Assembly: GCA_023665865.1 (NCBI GenBank)
Contig: JAMPDC010000001.1
Location: 1,133,444 to 1,197,443 of the forward strand
Reading direction: 5' to 3'
Length of the DNA stretch: 64,000 nucleotides
Origin: Staphylococcus sp.
GTDB lineage: Bacteria > Bacteroidota > Bacteroidia > Bacteroidales > Muribaculaceae
Shown: positions 29,599-39,301 of the stretch, piece by piece
Layout: each line of letters starts with the position of its first letter
Position numbering within the stretch: position 1 is the stretch's first letter
Position numbers and translations under genes: made by a program
Notes under the pieces: generated by a model
Database searches by the model: none
What the model was told of the DNA's origin: nothing
Seen by the model: only the letters and a program-made list of their open reading frames with translations

Positions 29599-29675
29599 AT
29601 GGCGATGGTTGGCAAAATAAAAAGTTAAAAATTCATAAATCAAATTGGCCTGTCACCCCCGCAGGTGCCCCTAAC

Positions 29676-29706
29676 TTGCGAGGAATCATAAATTTTAGTA
29701 ATTTTG
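29676..29706 (+). promoter_or_regulatory. Promoter of the rimP-nusA-infB operon
   Basis: TTGC at 29676-29679 and TAATTTTG at 29699-29706, spaced by 19 bp, match the Bacteroidales -33/-7 consensus. The predicted start is near 29713, giving a leader of about 60 nt before rimP. Confidence 0.7.
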
Positions 29707-29771
29707 CAATCAGAAAAGTCGCGGAGGAGGCCAAGAGCTTCCTCCCTTATTTTTATATTGTCGAATAAGTT

Positions 29772-30239
29772 ATGATAGATAAGAACGAAGTCCGCCGTCT
29801 GGTGGACGAAGAGGTTGCCGGTACCGATGCTTTTGTCGTTGACATCACCGTGTCAGCGGCCAACGATATTGTCGTCGAGCTCGACAGCCCGACAGGTGTC
29901 GACCTTGATTTTTGTGCCGGACTCAACCGCAAGCTCAACGAAGCCCTCGACCGCGAGGATGAGGACTATAGCCTCGAGGTGGGATCAGCCTCGCTGACCG
30001 CCCCGTTTAAGGTCAAGGGCCAGTATGAGAAGAACCTTGGCAACGAGGTGGAGGTGCTGACCCGCGACGGCAAGAAGTTCAAAGGGATCCTGACTGCCGT
30101 CGGCGACGAAGACTTCACCGTCGAGGTGACCCGCAAGGTCAAGGAGCCGGGAGCGAAGCGTCCGGTGATGGTGGCTGAGCCCCAGGTGGTCCCCTACGCC
30201 CAGGCCAAGCAGGTCTGCTATGTCATCAACTTCAAGTGA
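29772..30239 (+). CDS. rimP: Ribosome maturation factor RimP
   Basis: A 155-residue protein needed for 30S subunit maturation. It has the N-terminal RimP fold with VVELDSPTGVDLDFCAGLNRKL and the SASLTAPF motif (usual form VSSPG(L/I)...), then an SH3-like C-terminal domain. Together with nusA and infB it forms the classic translation/transcription operon. The start ATGATAGATAAG is the only sensible one. Confidence 0.9.
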   Translation: MIDKNEVRRLVDEEVAGTDAFVVDITVSAANDIVVELDSPTGVDLDFCAGLNRKLNEALDREDEDYSLEVGSASLTAPFKVKGQYEKNLGNEVEVLTRDGKKFKGILTAVGDEDFTVEVTRKVKEPGAKRPVMVAEPQVVPYAQAKQVCYVINFK

Positions 30240-30298
30240 CACTATTTTTCAGCAAACGCATACAATCAAAAAAATAAATCAATACTCAAGATATCTTT

Positions 30299-31660
30299 AT
30301 GGCAAAAAAAGAAGAAGCTCCCAACATGGTGGAGCGTTTCGCCGAATTTAAGGAATTGAAGAACATCGACAAGACCACCATGATCAGCGTGCTGGAGGAG
30401 TCGTTTCGCAATGTGCTGGCCAAAATGTTCGGCACCGACGAGAATCTCGACGTCATCATGAACCCCGACAAGGGCGACGTGCAGATCTTCCAGAATCTCG
30501 AGGTCGTGCCCGACGGCGAGGTGACCGATCCCAACCGTCAGATCTCGCTCACCGATGCCCGCGCCGACGATGATCCCGACGTCGAGATCGGCGAAGACCA
30601 CACCAAGGAAATTTTCTTTGCCGACTTCGGTCGCCGCGCCATCCTCAACCTGCGCCAGACTCTCCAGTCAAAGATTCTTGACCTCCAGAAAGAGGCTGTC
30701 TATGCCAAATTCAAGGAGCTCGAAGGTGAGCTCGTCTCCGGCGAAGTCTATCAGACATGGTCGCGCGAGACACTCCTGCTCGACGACGAGAAAAACGAAC
30801 TCCTCCTCCCGAAGAGCGAGTCGATCCCCGGCGACTTCTTCCGCAAGGGTGAGAATGTGCTCGCCGTCATCGCCAACGTCGACAACAAGAACAACAATCC
30901 GAAGATCACCGTGTCGCGTACCAACGAGGCCTTCCTCCGTCGCCTCTTCGAGCGCGAGGTCCCCGAGATTGTCGACGGTCTCATCAGCATCCGCGCCGTG
31001 GCCCGCATCCCGGGCGAGCGTGCCAAGATCGCTGTCGAGAGCTTCGACGACCGCATCGACCCCGTGGGCGCCTGTGTCGGCGTGAAGGGATCGCGTATCC
31101 ATGGCATCGTCCGTGAGCTCCGCAACGAGAATATCGACGTCATCAACTACACTGCCAATCCCCAGCTCTTCATCCAGCGCGCGCTCAGCCCTGCGAAGAT
31201 CTCAAGCATCCACCTCGATGAGGAGGAGAAGAAAGCCGAAGTGTTCCTCCACCCCGAGGAGGTATCGCTCGCCATCGGTAAGGGTGGTCTCAACATCAAG
31301 CTTGCTTCGATGCTGACCGGCTATGTTATCGACGTCTACCGCGACACCCCCGAGGAAATCGACGAGGATATCTATCTCGACGAATTCAAGGACGAGATCG
31401 ACGGTTGGGTCATCGATGCTCTCAAGGATATGGGTTGCATCACTGCCAAGAGCGTGCTCCGCACACCCCGCCAGGAACTCATCGACCGCGCCGACCTCGA
31501 GGAGGATACCGTCGACAACGTCATCCGCATCCTCAGCGCAGAGTTTGAGGACGAGGACGAGGCTCCCGCACCTGCCGCCGGAGAGGCTGCCGCTGCCGAG
31601 GCTCCCGAAGCCGCTGCCGAGTCTGCTCCCGAAGAAGAAGAGGAGAAGCCTGCCGAATAA
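30299..31660 (+). CDS. nusA: Transcription termination/antitermination factor NusA
   Basis: A 453-residue NusA. The N-terminal polymerase-binding domain (about 1-130) is followed by an S1 domain (ending VSRTNEAFLRRLFEREVPEI), then two KH domains with ARIPGERAKIAVES and the VGACVGVKGSRI and LAIGKGGLNIKLA GXXG loops. A helical C-terminal region and a low-complexity Glu/Ala tail of about 45 residues close the protein. It binds RNA polymerase and nascent RNA, controlling pausing and termination. It lies 59 bp after rimP and 90 bp before infB. Confidence 0.95.
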   Translation: MAKKEEAPNMVERFAEFKELKNIDKTTMISVLEESFRNVLAKMFGTDENLDVIMNPDKGDVQIFQNLEVVPDGEVTDPNRQISLTDARADDDPDVEIGEDHTKEIFFADFGRRAILNLRQTLQSKILDLQKEAVYAKFKELEGELVSGEVYQTWSRETLLLDDEKNELLLPKSESIPGDFFRKGENVLAVIANVDNKNNNPKITVSRTNEAFLRRLFEREVPEIVDGLISIRAVARIPGERAKIAVESFDDRIDPVGACVGVKGSRIHGIVRELRNENIDVINYTANPQLFIQRALSPAKISSIHLDEEEKKAEVFLHPEEVSLAIGKGGLNIKLASMLTGYVIDVYRDTPEEIDEDIYLDEFKDEIDGWVIDALKDMGCITAKSVLRTPRQELIDRADLEEDTVDNVIRILSAEFEDEDEAPAPAAGEAAAAEAPEAAAESAPEEEEEKPAE

Positions 31661-31750
31661 GAGGCTTTCTCCATGCTTCCTCCTCCGCCTCAGGAGGCCG
31701 GCCACACTCTTTCCTCATAACTACATTAAAACATTCACCAAACCCCAAAT

Positions 31751-34729
31751 ATGCCGAAAGTAAAGATAAGTCAAGCCGCAAAAGAATTCAACGTCACTAT
31801 CCAGTCGTTAGCTGACGAGTTGAATAAGAAGGGTATCACCGTTGATGCCTCCAATCCCAACACCCGTTTGGATGAGAAGGCCTACGGTATCCTTGTCGAG
31901 GCATTCCAGCCCGACCGCAGGGTGCACAATGATCCTGTCAAGGGTCAGGATAAACCTTCCACCCCCGAGCCTGCGCCGGTCGTCAACACCGACACCCCCG
32001 ATGCTCAGCCCACAAAGGGCAGGACAGGCATCAGAATCGTAGGCTCTATTCAGCTTGACAAACACAACAACCCCATCCCACCGGCCCCCGCTCCTGTCAA
32101 GGAGGAGCCCAAGACTCCCGCTCCCGCCGAAACTCCGGCGGCCCCTGAGGCTGTCAAGACTCCGGAGCCTGTAGCGGAAGCTCCCAAACCAGCCGAGCCC
32201 GTCAAACCGGCTCCGGCTCCTGTCGCCGAGACTCCGAAGCCCGAGGCTCCGAAGAAACCTGAGGTCCCCGCAACTCCCAAGTCCGAGAAGCCCGGAGTGA
32301 AAAATGATAAACCTAACACTGACAAAGTGAAAGATAAAACCTCTGCTCCCAAACCTGCACCCGCTCCCGTCAAGAACGACGGTCCGAAGGAGACTCCCGC
32401 CGCGCCTGCCGACCAGACAGCGGCTGTCGGGCAGTCGGGCGACGATGGCGTATTCCGCATGAACGAGCCGCGAGTCGTCGGTCCCAAGATCGTCGGTGTG
32501 CTCGACCTCAATGCGATAAATACCTCGACCCGTCCCAAAAAGAAGACCAAAGAGGAGCGCCGCAACGAGCGCATGAACAAAGGTGGCGGTGGCCAGGGCG
32601 CAGCCGGTGCGTCGCAGAATGGTGGCACCGGTGACCGCAAGAAGCGCCGTCGCATCGGTAGCAAGGTCGACATCGAGAAGACCGTCAGCCAGGGCGTCGG
32701 CGAAGGCGGATCGCCCAAAAATGAAAACAAGAACAATGGCGGCAACGGCGGTGGCAATGGCCGCGACCGCGAGCGCGGCGGCCGTAACCGCGAGCGCAAC
32801 AAGCGTCCCGTCCACACCGAGGTCAACGAGGAGGATGTGCAGAAGCAGGTGCGCGAGACTCTCGCCCGCCTCACCTCCAAAGACAAGGGCCAGAAAAAAG
32901 GCGCGAAGTGGCGCAAGGAGAAGCGCGAGGCTATCGCCAACCGTGCCCATGAGGCTGCTGTCGAGGCCGCAGCCGAAAGCAAGGTGCTCAAGCTCACTGA
33001 GTTTGTGACTGCCAATGACCTTGCTGTCATGATGGATGTGCCCATCAACAATGTCATCGCAACCTGCATGAATCTCGGTGTCATGGTGTCGATCAACCAG
33101 CGTCTCGACGCCGAGACCATCAATATCGTGGCCGAAGAGTTTGGCTACAAGACCGAATATGTCTCCGCTGAGGTGGTCGAGGCCATCCATCAGGAGGAGG
33201 ACAGCGAGGATGAGCTCGTAACCCGTCCGCCGATCGTCACCGTCATGGGCCACGTCGACCACGGCAAGACCTCGCTCCTCGACTATATCCGCAACGCCAA
33301 CGTGATCGCAGGCGAGGCCGGAGGTATCACGCAGCACATCGGTGCCTACAACGTGAAGCTCCCCGACGGACGCCACATCACCTTCCTCGACACTCCGGGC
33401 CACGAGGCATTTACCGCGATGCGTGCCCGCGGTGCGAAGGTGACCGACCTCTGTATCATCATCGTGGCCGCCGACGACAATGTCATGCCCCAGACCGTCG
33501 AGGCCATCAACCATGCCTCGGCTGCCGGTGTGCCCATCGTCTTCGCCATCAATAAGATCGATAAGCCTGCCGCCAACCCCGACAATATCAAGCAGGAGCT
33601 TGCCCAGATGAACTATCTCGTCGAGGAGTGGGGTGGCAAGTATCAGTCGCAGGACATCTCTGCCAAGAAGGGTATCGGTGTCGACGAACTCATGGAGAAG
33701 GTGCTTCTCGAAGCCGAACTCCTCGACCTCAAGGCCAACCCCAACCGCCGCGCCACCGGTTCGATCATCGAATCGTCGCTCGACAAGGGCCGAGGCTATG
33801 TGGCTACCGTCCTCGTTCAGAACGGCACCCTCCGTGTCGGCGACATCATCCTTGCCGGCACTCACTTCGGCCGTGTGAAGGCTATGTTCAACGAGCGTAA
33901 CCAGCGCATCACCGAGGCCGGGCCTGCCGAACCTACCCTGATCCTCGGTCTCAACGGTGCTCCTACCGCCGGCGATACATTCAACGTGATGGAGACCGAG
34001 CAGGAAGCACGCGAGATCGCCACCAAGCGCGAGCAGCTCCAGCGCGAGCTTGGCCTACGCACCTCGAAGCGCACCACGCTTGAGGAGATCGGCCGCCGCC
34101 GTGCCATCGGAAACTTCCACGAGCTCAACATCATCGTCAAGGGCGACGTCGACGGTTCGATCGAAGCCCTCTCCGATTCGCTCATCAAGCTCTCGACCGA
34201 GGAGGTCAAGGTCAACGTGCTCCACAAGGCCGTCGGCGCAATCTCGGAGAGCGATGTGACCCTCGCTGCCGCTTCCGATGCCATCATCATCGGCTTCCAG
34301 GTGCGTCCGTCGCTTGCCGCACGCCGTGCCGCTGAGCGCGACGGCGTCGAAATCCGCCTCTACTCGGTCATCTATCAGGCCATCGAGGAGGTCAAGGACG
34401 CTATGGAAGGCATGCTTGCTCCCGAAATCAAGGAGGAGGTCATCGGTACCGCCGAGGTGCTCCAGACATTCCACATCTCGAAGGTGGGAACCATTGCCGG
34501 AGCCATCGTCCGCGAGGGCCGTATCAAGCGCAGCTGCAAGGTGCGTCTCATCCGCGACGGTATCGTCCGCTACACCGGCGAGCTCGGTTCGCTCAAGCGC
34601 ATGAAGGATGATGTCAAGGAGGTCACTTCAGGCTATGACTGCGGTCTCTCGATCGCCGGCTACAACGATGTCCAGGAGGGTGACCTCATCGAGGCATACG
34701 AGGAAGTCGAAGTTAAGAAGAGCCTTTGA
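31751..34729 (+). CDS. infB: Translation initiation factor IF-2
   Basis: A 992-residue GTPase that places initiator tRNA on the ribosome. A short N-terminal IF2_N domain ([11 protein letters not shown]...) is followed by a long Pro/Ala/Lys-rich linker (about residues 75-230) and an Arg/Gly/Asn-rich charged segment (about 255-370), both usual for Bacteroidota. The second IF2_N domain lies near 415-470 and the G domain starts at about 500 with GHVDHGKTS, then DTPGHEAF and NKID. Domains II-IV complete it. Its TGA overlaps the folK ATG by one base. Confidence 0.96.
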   Translation: MPKVKISQAAKEFNVTIQSLADELNKKGITVDASNPNTRLDEKAYGILVEAFQPDRRVHNDPVKGQDKPSTPEPAPVVNTDTPDAQPTKGRTGIRIVGSIQLDKHNNPIPPAPAPVKEEPKTPAPAETPAAPEAVKTPEPVAEAPKPAEPVKPAPAPVAETPKPEAPKKPEVPATPKSEKPGVKNDKPNTDKVKDKTSAPKPAPAPVKNDGPKETPAAPADQTAAVGQSGDDGVFRMNEPRVVGPKIVGVLDLNAINTSTRPKKKTKEERRNERMNKGGGGQGAAGASQNGGTGDRKKRRRIGSKVDIEKTVSQGVGEGGSPKNENKNNGGNGGGNGRDRERGGRNRERNKRPVHTEVNEEDVQKQVRETLARLTSKDKGQKKGAKWRKEKREAIANRAHEAAVEAAAESKVLKLTEFVTANDLAVMMDVPINNVIATCMNLGVMVSINQRLDAETINIVAEEFGYKTEYVSAEVVEAIHQEEDSEDELVTRPPIVTVMGHVDHGKTSLLDYIRNANVIAGEAGGITQHIGAYNVKLPDGRHITFLDTPGHEAFTAMRARGAKVTDLCIIIVAADDNVMPQTVEAINHASAAGVPIVFAINKIDKPAANPDNIKQELAQMNYLVEEWGGKYQSQDISAKKGIGVDELMEKVLLEAELLDLKANPNRRATGSIIESSLDKGRGYVATVLVQNGTLRVGDIILAGTHFGRVKAMFNERNQRITEAGPAEPTLILGLNGAPTAGDTFNVMETEQEAREIATKREQLQRELGLRTSKRTTLEEIGRRRAIGNFHELNIIVKGDVDGSIEALSDSLIKLSTEEVKVNVLHKAVGAISESDVTLAAASDAIIIGFQVRPSLAARRAAERDGVEIRLYSVIYQAIEEVKDAMEGMLAPEIKEEVIGTAEVLQTFHISKVGTIAGAIVREGRIKRSCKVRLIRDGIVRYTGELGSLKRMKDDVKEVTSGYDCGLSIAGYNDVQEGDLIEAYEEVEVKKSL

Positions 34730-35244
34730 TGGATCTGAACACCACACTTGATATTCATATAAATATCGGATCAAACAGCGGCCACCGCGAAGCTTTCATC
34801 GAGCTTGCGGTGGCCGCTGTGTCGTCCGTCTGGGCGGGATGTGAAGTTGAGTGTTCGGAGGTGGTGGAGACGCCTCCGTGGGGCTTCGACTCGCCCAATC
34901 CTTTCCTCAACGTCGGGGTGCTCGTGAGAGTGCCGCGCGGACGTTGGGACTCCGGGGCCACGCGGGAGATGATAGCGCTCGCCGTGCTCGGGCAGCTGCT
35001 GGAGATACAGCGGTCGATCGACCCCTCGCCCCACAGGGGAGCCGACGGCTCATATATCGACAGGAATATTGACATAGACCTCATCGCCATAGCCGACTGG
35101 GTGGTGGAGACACCGGCCCTGACGCTGCCACATCCGCGCATGCACCTGCGTGAGTTTGTTTTGCAGCCTATGGTTCAGCTCGATGCCGCATGGTGCCATC
35201 CGCTTTATGGGAAAAGGGTGGGGGAGATGCTGGCGGAATGTTAA
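34729..35244 (+). CDS. folK: 2-amino-4-hydroxy-6-hydroxymethyldihydropteridine pyrophosphokinase
   Basis: Transfers pyrophosphate from ATP to the pterin in folate synthesis. About 171 residues: the N-terminal INIGSNSGHRE, the IDRNIDIDLIA catalytic Asp pair and LPHPRMHLREFVLQPM are the HPPK landmarks. The ATG at 34729 shares a base with the infB stop, so it is probably translated by coupling from infB. The substrate-binding loop around residue 90 is shorter than in typical enzymes (SIDPSPHRGADGSY), a small oddity. It is the last gene of the operon. Confidence 0.88.
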   Translation: MDLNTTLDIHINIGSNSGHREAFIELAVAAVSSVWAGCEVECSEVVETPPWGFDSPNPFLNVGVLVRVPRGRWDSGATREMIALAVLGQLLEIQRSIDPSPHRGADGSYIDRNIDIDLIAIADWVVETPALTLPHPRMHLREFVLQPMVQLDAAWCHPLYGKRVGEMLAEC

Positions 35245-35257
35245 ATAGTGTTATTTT

Positions 35258-35301
35258 ATAGTACCTTGTATTGCATAGTACCTTAGAAGTGTCTACCTTT
35301 G
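35258..35301 (+). promoter_or_regulatory. Promoter with repeated PadR-type operator
   Basis: ATAGTACCTT occurs at 35258-35267 and again at 35275-35284 (17 bp apart), with a third TACCTT at 35294-35299. The -33 TTGC (35271-35274) and the -7 TACCTTTG (35294-35301) lie among the repeats, 19 bp apart. A protein on these repeats would block polymerase, which fits autorepression by the PadR regulator encoded downstream. Confidence 0.65.
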
Positions 35302-35381
35302 CTTCGTCGACAGGGAGAAGTGCACACTCCCGCCAATAAAATCAATCCTCACACACCAACCAAACACCTATCGAGTGAATC

Positions 35382-35753
35382 ATGAACATAGACAATCTAA
35401 AATCGCAGATGCGCAAAGGGATGCTCGAATTCTGTGTGCTGCTGCTTCTGAAGAAGGACGACGCATACGCTTCCGAGATGATAGCCCGACTGAAGGAGGC
35501 ACATCTGATAGTGATGGAGGGCACCCTCTATCCGCTCCTGACCCGACTCAAGAATGACGGTCTCCTGGCCTACCGATGGGAGGAATCGCTGCAAGGCCCT
35601 CCGAGGAAGTATTACTCCATCACTCCTCTCGGCCTTGAATTTCTCAACCAGCTCCAGAGCTCGTGGGACGAAATAGCCCACTCGGTCAATCTTCTTCTCT
35701 GTGAAGACTCTTCAACTATCTCAACCAACATCTCCAACACTCCCGAACAATGA
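35382..35753 (+). CDS. PadR family transcriptional regulator
   Basis: A 123-residue winged-helix repressor. The order MRKGMLEFCVLLLLKKDDAYASEMIARL, then EGTLYPLLTRLKNDGLL and GPPRKYYSITPLG, is the PadR signature: DNA-binding helix-turn-helix, then the wing. It overlaps the PspC-domain gene by 4 bp (ATGA), so the two are co-translated; PadR-PspC pairs usually sense envelope stress and control their own operon. Effector unknown. Confidence 0.9.
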   Translation: MNIDNLKSQMRKGMLEFCVLLLLKKDDAYASEMIARLKEAHLIVMEGTLYPLLTRLKNDGLLAYRWEESLQGPPRKYYSITPLGLEFLNQLQSSWDEIAHSVNLLLCEDSSTISTNISNTPEQ

Positions 35754-36919
35754 AAAAGACTTTTCCTGTCAACATAAACGGCAATATATTCTATATCGAC
35801 GAGGATGCCTACAAACTTCTGCTCGATTACCTCTCACAGCTCCGCGCGACCTTCACCGGCGAGGAGGGTGAGGAAATCGTCGGCGACATCGAGTCGCGCA
35901 TCTCAGAGCATTTCGCCGAGCGCATAGCCGGCGGTGCAAATGTCATCGTCCTCGAAGACGTCAACCGCGTCATCGAGACCATGGGGCGTCCCGAAGAGCT
36001 CTCTGACAACGAGGCTGAACCTGCGGCGGCTTCTTCCGAGGGTGAAGGCGCCTCCGGCTGCGGCCCGACACCTCCCCCGATGCCCGGCACGGTGCCTCCT
36101 CCTCCGCCCGTGCGCAAGAAACTCTACCGCGACGTGCGCCACGAAGTCTTCGGCGGCGTCATCGCCGGTCTGGCCCAGTATCTTGGATGGGATGTCACAG
36201 TCATGCGCATATTGGCGGTTGTTTTCACTATCGTCACCTATTTCTGGCCCTGCGTGCTGATCTATCTTGTCGCATGGATGGTGATTCCCGTCGCCCGGAC
36301 TCCGCGCGAGATCCTCGAGATGCAGGGACAGCCCGTGACGCTCGACAATATAGGTCAGACGGTCATCAACAACTCCGTGCCCCCGGCTGCTCCCGTGCCG
36401 TCCGACAACAGCTCGTCGTTTGTGAGTTTCATCAACACCTTTTTTTCCGTCGCCGCGAAGTTTATCCTCGGATTCTTTGCCATAGTCTTCAGCATCGCCT
36501 GCATAGGCCTGATCGGAGTGGTGCTTGCGACGGTGGTGGGTATCACGCTCTTCTCGATCGCCGACATCCCGACTGTGCTTGACGGTCTCGGTTTCCTTGA
36601 GACAAACATGCCGGTGGTTGAAAACTGGGGCAACGTCTGTCTCTTCTTCTCCATACTCATCCCCTGTTTCCTCATAGTCCGCTATTCGGCCATCCCTGTT
36701 TTCAAAGCCAAGGCTCCATCGACCGCCACGGTCGTCACCGCTGTCATCTTTGAGGTGCTTTTCATCATCGGAGCCATCGTCCTGCTTGCGATCGCCAACA
36801 ATTCGGGTGACTATGAAGTGGTCTACAACTACAGCTCCTCGACCTTCGGAGGCATCTCGTCGGGTATCATGAGCGTGCTACCCCCGACAGCCATCCTCAC
36901 CACCGGAATGGCTGCCTGA
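35750..36919 (+). CDS. PspC-domain membrane protein
   Basis: A 389-residue protein. The N-terminal 100 residues are soluble and acidic, with an INGNIFYIDEDAYKLLLDYL start seen in Bacteroidales PspC proteins. A Pro-rich linker leads to the PspC domain (about 125-185: RDVRHEVFGGVIAGLAQYLGWD, then two helices ending YLVAWMVIP). Four or more further hydrophobic helices lie at about 230-380. A role in responding to membrane stress is inferred from the family. It is partner to the PadR regulator, whose stop it overlaps. Confidence 0.85.
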   Translation: MKKTFPVNINGNIFYIDEDAYKLLLDYLSQLRATFTGEEGEEIVGDIESRISEHFAERIAGGANVIVLEDVNRVIETMGRPEELSDNEAEPAAASSEGEGASGCGPTPPPMPGTVPPPPPVRKKLYRDVRHEVFGGVIAGLAQYLGWDVTVMRILAVVFTIVTYFWPCVLIYLVAWMVIPVARTPREILEMQGQPVTLDNIGQTVINNSVPPAAPVPSDNSSSFVSFINTFFSVAAKFILGFFAIVFSIACIGLIGVVLATVVGITLFSIADIPTVLDGLGFLETNMPVVENWGNVCLFFSILIPCFLIVRYSAIPVFKAKAPSTATVVTAVIFEVLFIIGAIVLLAIANNSGDYEVVYNYSSSTFGGISSGIMSVLPPTAILTTGMAA

Positions 36920-37017
36920 CAGGCGGTTACATGTGTTGGAGGGAATTTTTGCGAAAAATTTTGTTACAAAGGCCAGCCCCTTACGTCATCAAGGTATAAG
37001 CAATCATTTTTACTATC

Positions 37018-39126
37018 ATGTTGAAACAATTTATTATTATGATGGGCATTGCCGCTATTCCGGCGATGGCGGTAGGGCAGACGGCAGCGATTGATAGCAT
37101 CGCGTCGGACAGTATTGAGACAAATGTCGAGCTCGGGGAAGTCCTGGTCAAGGCTCCGCGTGTCGTGCGCAAGGCTGATATGGATGTCTTCTATCCCTCG
37201 CGCAGTTCCATCGAAAACTCGCAAAACGGCATGGCGCTCCTCAACCGCCTCATGATCCCGACCCTATCGGTCAATGAGATATTAGGGACTGTCACCACTT
37301 CGGGACAGGCTGTGCAGATACGCATCAACGGGCGCAAGGCCGACGTGCAGCAGCTCAAGAACCTCGAGCCTTCGTCGGTGAAGCGCATCGAGTGGATGGA
37401 TAATCCCGGTCTGCGCTATGGCGATGTCCCGGCGGTCATCAATATCATCATGGCCAACCCGACAGTCGGCGGCTCGCTGATGACCTCGGCGTCACCGTCG
37501 CTCACCCAGGCTTTCGGCCAATACAATCTCGATCTGAAGCTCAACTCGGGCCGCTCGCAGTGGTCAATCGGCGGGTATTATAAGATGACAAACCATCTTA
37601 CCGGCTACCGCCAGTATGAGGAACGCTTCACATCGGCCGACGGTGAGGTACTCAACCGCACGGAGTATCCTGTCAAGGGCGTTATCTCCAACAATCAGAT
37701 GACCGGGTGGCTCAACTATAGCTACATCAATCCCGGCAAGACGGTGGTTTGGGCCGGTCTCCGTGACTACTGTGAACCGCACAATGTGTTGGACTACCAT
37801 GGCCTCATGAAGCTCAGCGACGGCTCTCCGGATCTGCGTCTGCGCGACAAGACTTATACCGACGGCTCGACACCAAGTCTCAATCTCTACGTGGAGCAGC
37901 AGTTGCCACGCAAGCAGACCGTAGTCGTTGACATGTCGACATCTCTCTACAACGGCCGCTCTCAGCATCTCTACATCGAGAGTCCTGCCTCAGAGCCGGA
38001 AGAGAACATCGTCGATGTCGGTACTTCCATCAAGGACCATAACTATACCATCTCGGCCGAGGCTGACTATATCAAGAACTGGAAGTCGTCGAGATTCACG
38101 GCAGGCGTAGCATATACGGCCAACCGTAACCGCTCAACCTATATCAATCTTGATGATGCCGTGTTTCATCAGCATCAGGACCGCACCTACTTCTTCGGCG
38201 AGTATTTCCACCGCATCGGTCGTGTGAGCCTCACCGGGGGTCTCGGTGCCCAGTATGTCGACATCAAATCGGTAGAGTCGGGCCGTGGGACAAACTCCTG
38301 GGCGCTCCGTCCACGCTTCTCGGCCGCATGGCGCATCGCCGACGGTCAGCAGTTGCGCTTCAATTTCACCTCCTGGCAGACCAATCCATCGCTCTCGGAG
38401 ACCAACGTGGCTATGCAGCAGATCGACGGTTTCCAATGGCAGGTGGGTAATCCCGACCTCAAGACGTATTCAAACTACCGGCTGACGCTCAACTACAACT
38501 TCGACTATTCCATCCTGTCGGGCACGCTCGGTGGCCGCTGGCAGCGCTCACCCGACGCGATTGCCTCGTTCATGGAGTGGGACGGTGACCGCCTTGTCAC
38601 TTCCTACGAAAACTCACACGGCCGTACTGACTGGCAGGTGTATTTCTCACCGCAGATTTCCATTATCCCCGGATGGCTCATGGCTAACGGTACCATCAAT
38701 TACAGCCATACAGTCACTACCGGCACCGGCTACCGTCACCGTCATGCCAACTGGAGCGGCAACGTGACCGTAATGGCGACCCATTGGGGCTGGACGGCCT
38801 ATCTACTGATCCAGCAGGGTGGCTCCACACTCAGCGGAGAGACCATCACCAGCAATGAACGCTTTTCGGCATGCGCGATCGACTATCGTTGGAAGAGCTT
38901 TGAGTTTGAAGTCGGAATGATGATGCCCTTCCTTCACTATAGCCAAGGCTCCAAGTCGCTTAACCGCTACAATTCCAACCACTACACCATGCGCACGAAG
39001 ACAATCGAGCACATGCCTTTCGTGAAGGTCGCCTACAATCTCAAGTGGGGCCACCAGAAGCGCGGTGCCTCCAAACTCATCAATGCCGACTCATCGGTCG
39101 AGCAGTCGAAGGCCGCCGGACGATAA
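37018..39126 (+). CDS. Outer-membrane beta-barrel protein, TonB-receptor-like
   Basis: A 702-residue protein with a signal peptide (IIMMGIAAIPAMAVGQ). A plug-like domain (about 55-150) has the pattern GQAVQIRINGRKADVQQLKNL and IKRIEWMDNPGLRYG, here with V-K-R-I-E-W, and AVINIIM; the rest shows the alternating aromatic-rich strands of a large beta barrel. It lacks the N-terminal carboxypeptidase-like domain and any clear SusD partner, so it is closer to the 'outer membrane beta-barrel family' group than to SusC. The transported substrate is unknown. It ends at a long hairpin (39156-39216). Confidence 0.8.
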   Translation: MLKQFIIMMGIAAIPAMAVGQTAAIDSIASDSIETNVELGEVLVKAPRVVRKADMDVFYPSRSSIENSQNGMALLNRLMIPTLSVNEILGTVTTSGQAVQIRINGRKADVQQLKNLEPSSVKRIEWMDNPGLRYGDVPAVINIIMANPTVGGSLMTSASPSLTQAFGQYNLDLKLNSGRSQWSIGGYYKMTNHLTGYRQYEERFTSADGEVLNRTEYPVKGVISNNQMTGWLNYSYINPGKTVVWAGLRDYCEPHNVLDYHGLMKLSDGSPDLRLRDKTYTDGSTPSLNLYVEQQLPRKQTVVVDMSTSLYNGRSQHLYIESPASEPEENIVDVGTSIKDHNYTISAEADYIKNWKSSRFTAGVAYTANRNRSTYINLDDAVFHQHQDRTYFFGEYFHRIGRVSLTGGLGAQYVDIKSVESGRGTNSWALRPRFSAAWRIADGQQLRFNFTSWQTNPSLSETNVAMQQIDGFQWQVGNPDLKTYSNYRLTLNYNFDYSILSGTLGGRWQRSPDAIASFMEWDGDRLVTSYENSHGRTDWQVYFSPQISIIPGWLMANGTINYSHTVTTGTGYRHRHANWSGNVTVMATHWGWTAYLLIQQGGSTLSGETITSNERFSACAIDYRWKSFEFEVGMMMPFLHYSQGSKSLNRYNSNHYTMRTKTIEHMPFVKVAYNLKWGHQKRGASKLINADSSVEQSKAAGR

Positions 39127-39155
39127 GGGTCGTAACAGGAAGATAAGAATTGGAT

Positions 39156-39216
39156 AAACAGATGCATAAATTCAGAAAATGCCGGATTATATTTTTCTGA
39201 ATTTATGCATCTGTTT
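39156..39216. terminator. Long perfect hairpin after the outer-membrane protein gene
   Basis: A 24-bp perfect inverted repeat: positions 39156-39179 (AAACAG...AGAAAA) pair with 39193-39216 (TTTTCT...CTGTTT) around a 13-nt loop. The stem is AT-rich and much longer than most intrinsic terminators; A-rich and T-rich ends allow termination in both directions. Confidence 0.75.
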
Positions 39217-39234
39217 TAAAACAATCTCCAAAGA

Positions 39235-39266
39235 TTTGTGATTTACAAAAAGATTGCCTATATTCG
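39235..39266 (+). promoter_or_regulatory. Promoter of the Xer recombinase / hpf pair
   Basis: TTTG at 39235-39238 and TATATTCG at 39259-39266, 20 bp apart, resemble the -33/-7 consensus with one mismatch in the -7 element. The start would fall near 39273, about 30 nt before the ATG at 39302. Confidence 0.55.
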
Positions 39267-39301
39267 CTACCGACAAACCCACTGATACGCTCTTCGTGCC
39301 T

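Noticed and set aside
31808-33865. Very long open frame antisense to infB (685 codons)
   Set aside because: Shadow of the high-GC infB gene; low-complexity composition and no recognisable domain.
36920-37017. Promoter for the outer-membrane protein gene in a 98-bp gap
   Set aside because: TTGG and TTTTTGC are present but no TAnnTTTG at a suitable distance; I could not support a specific call.
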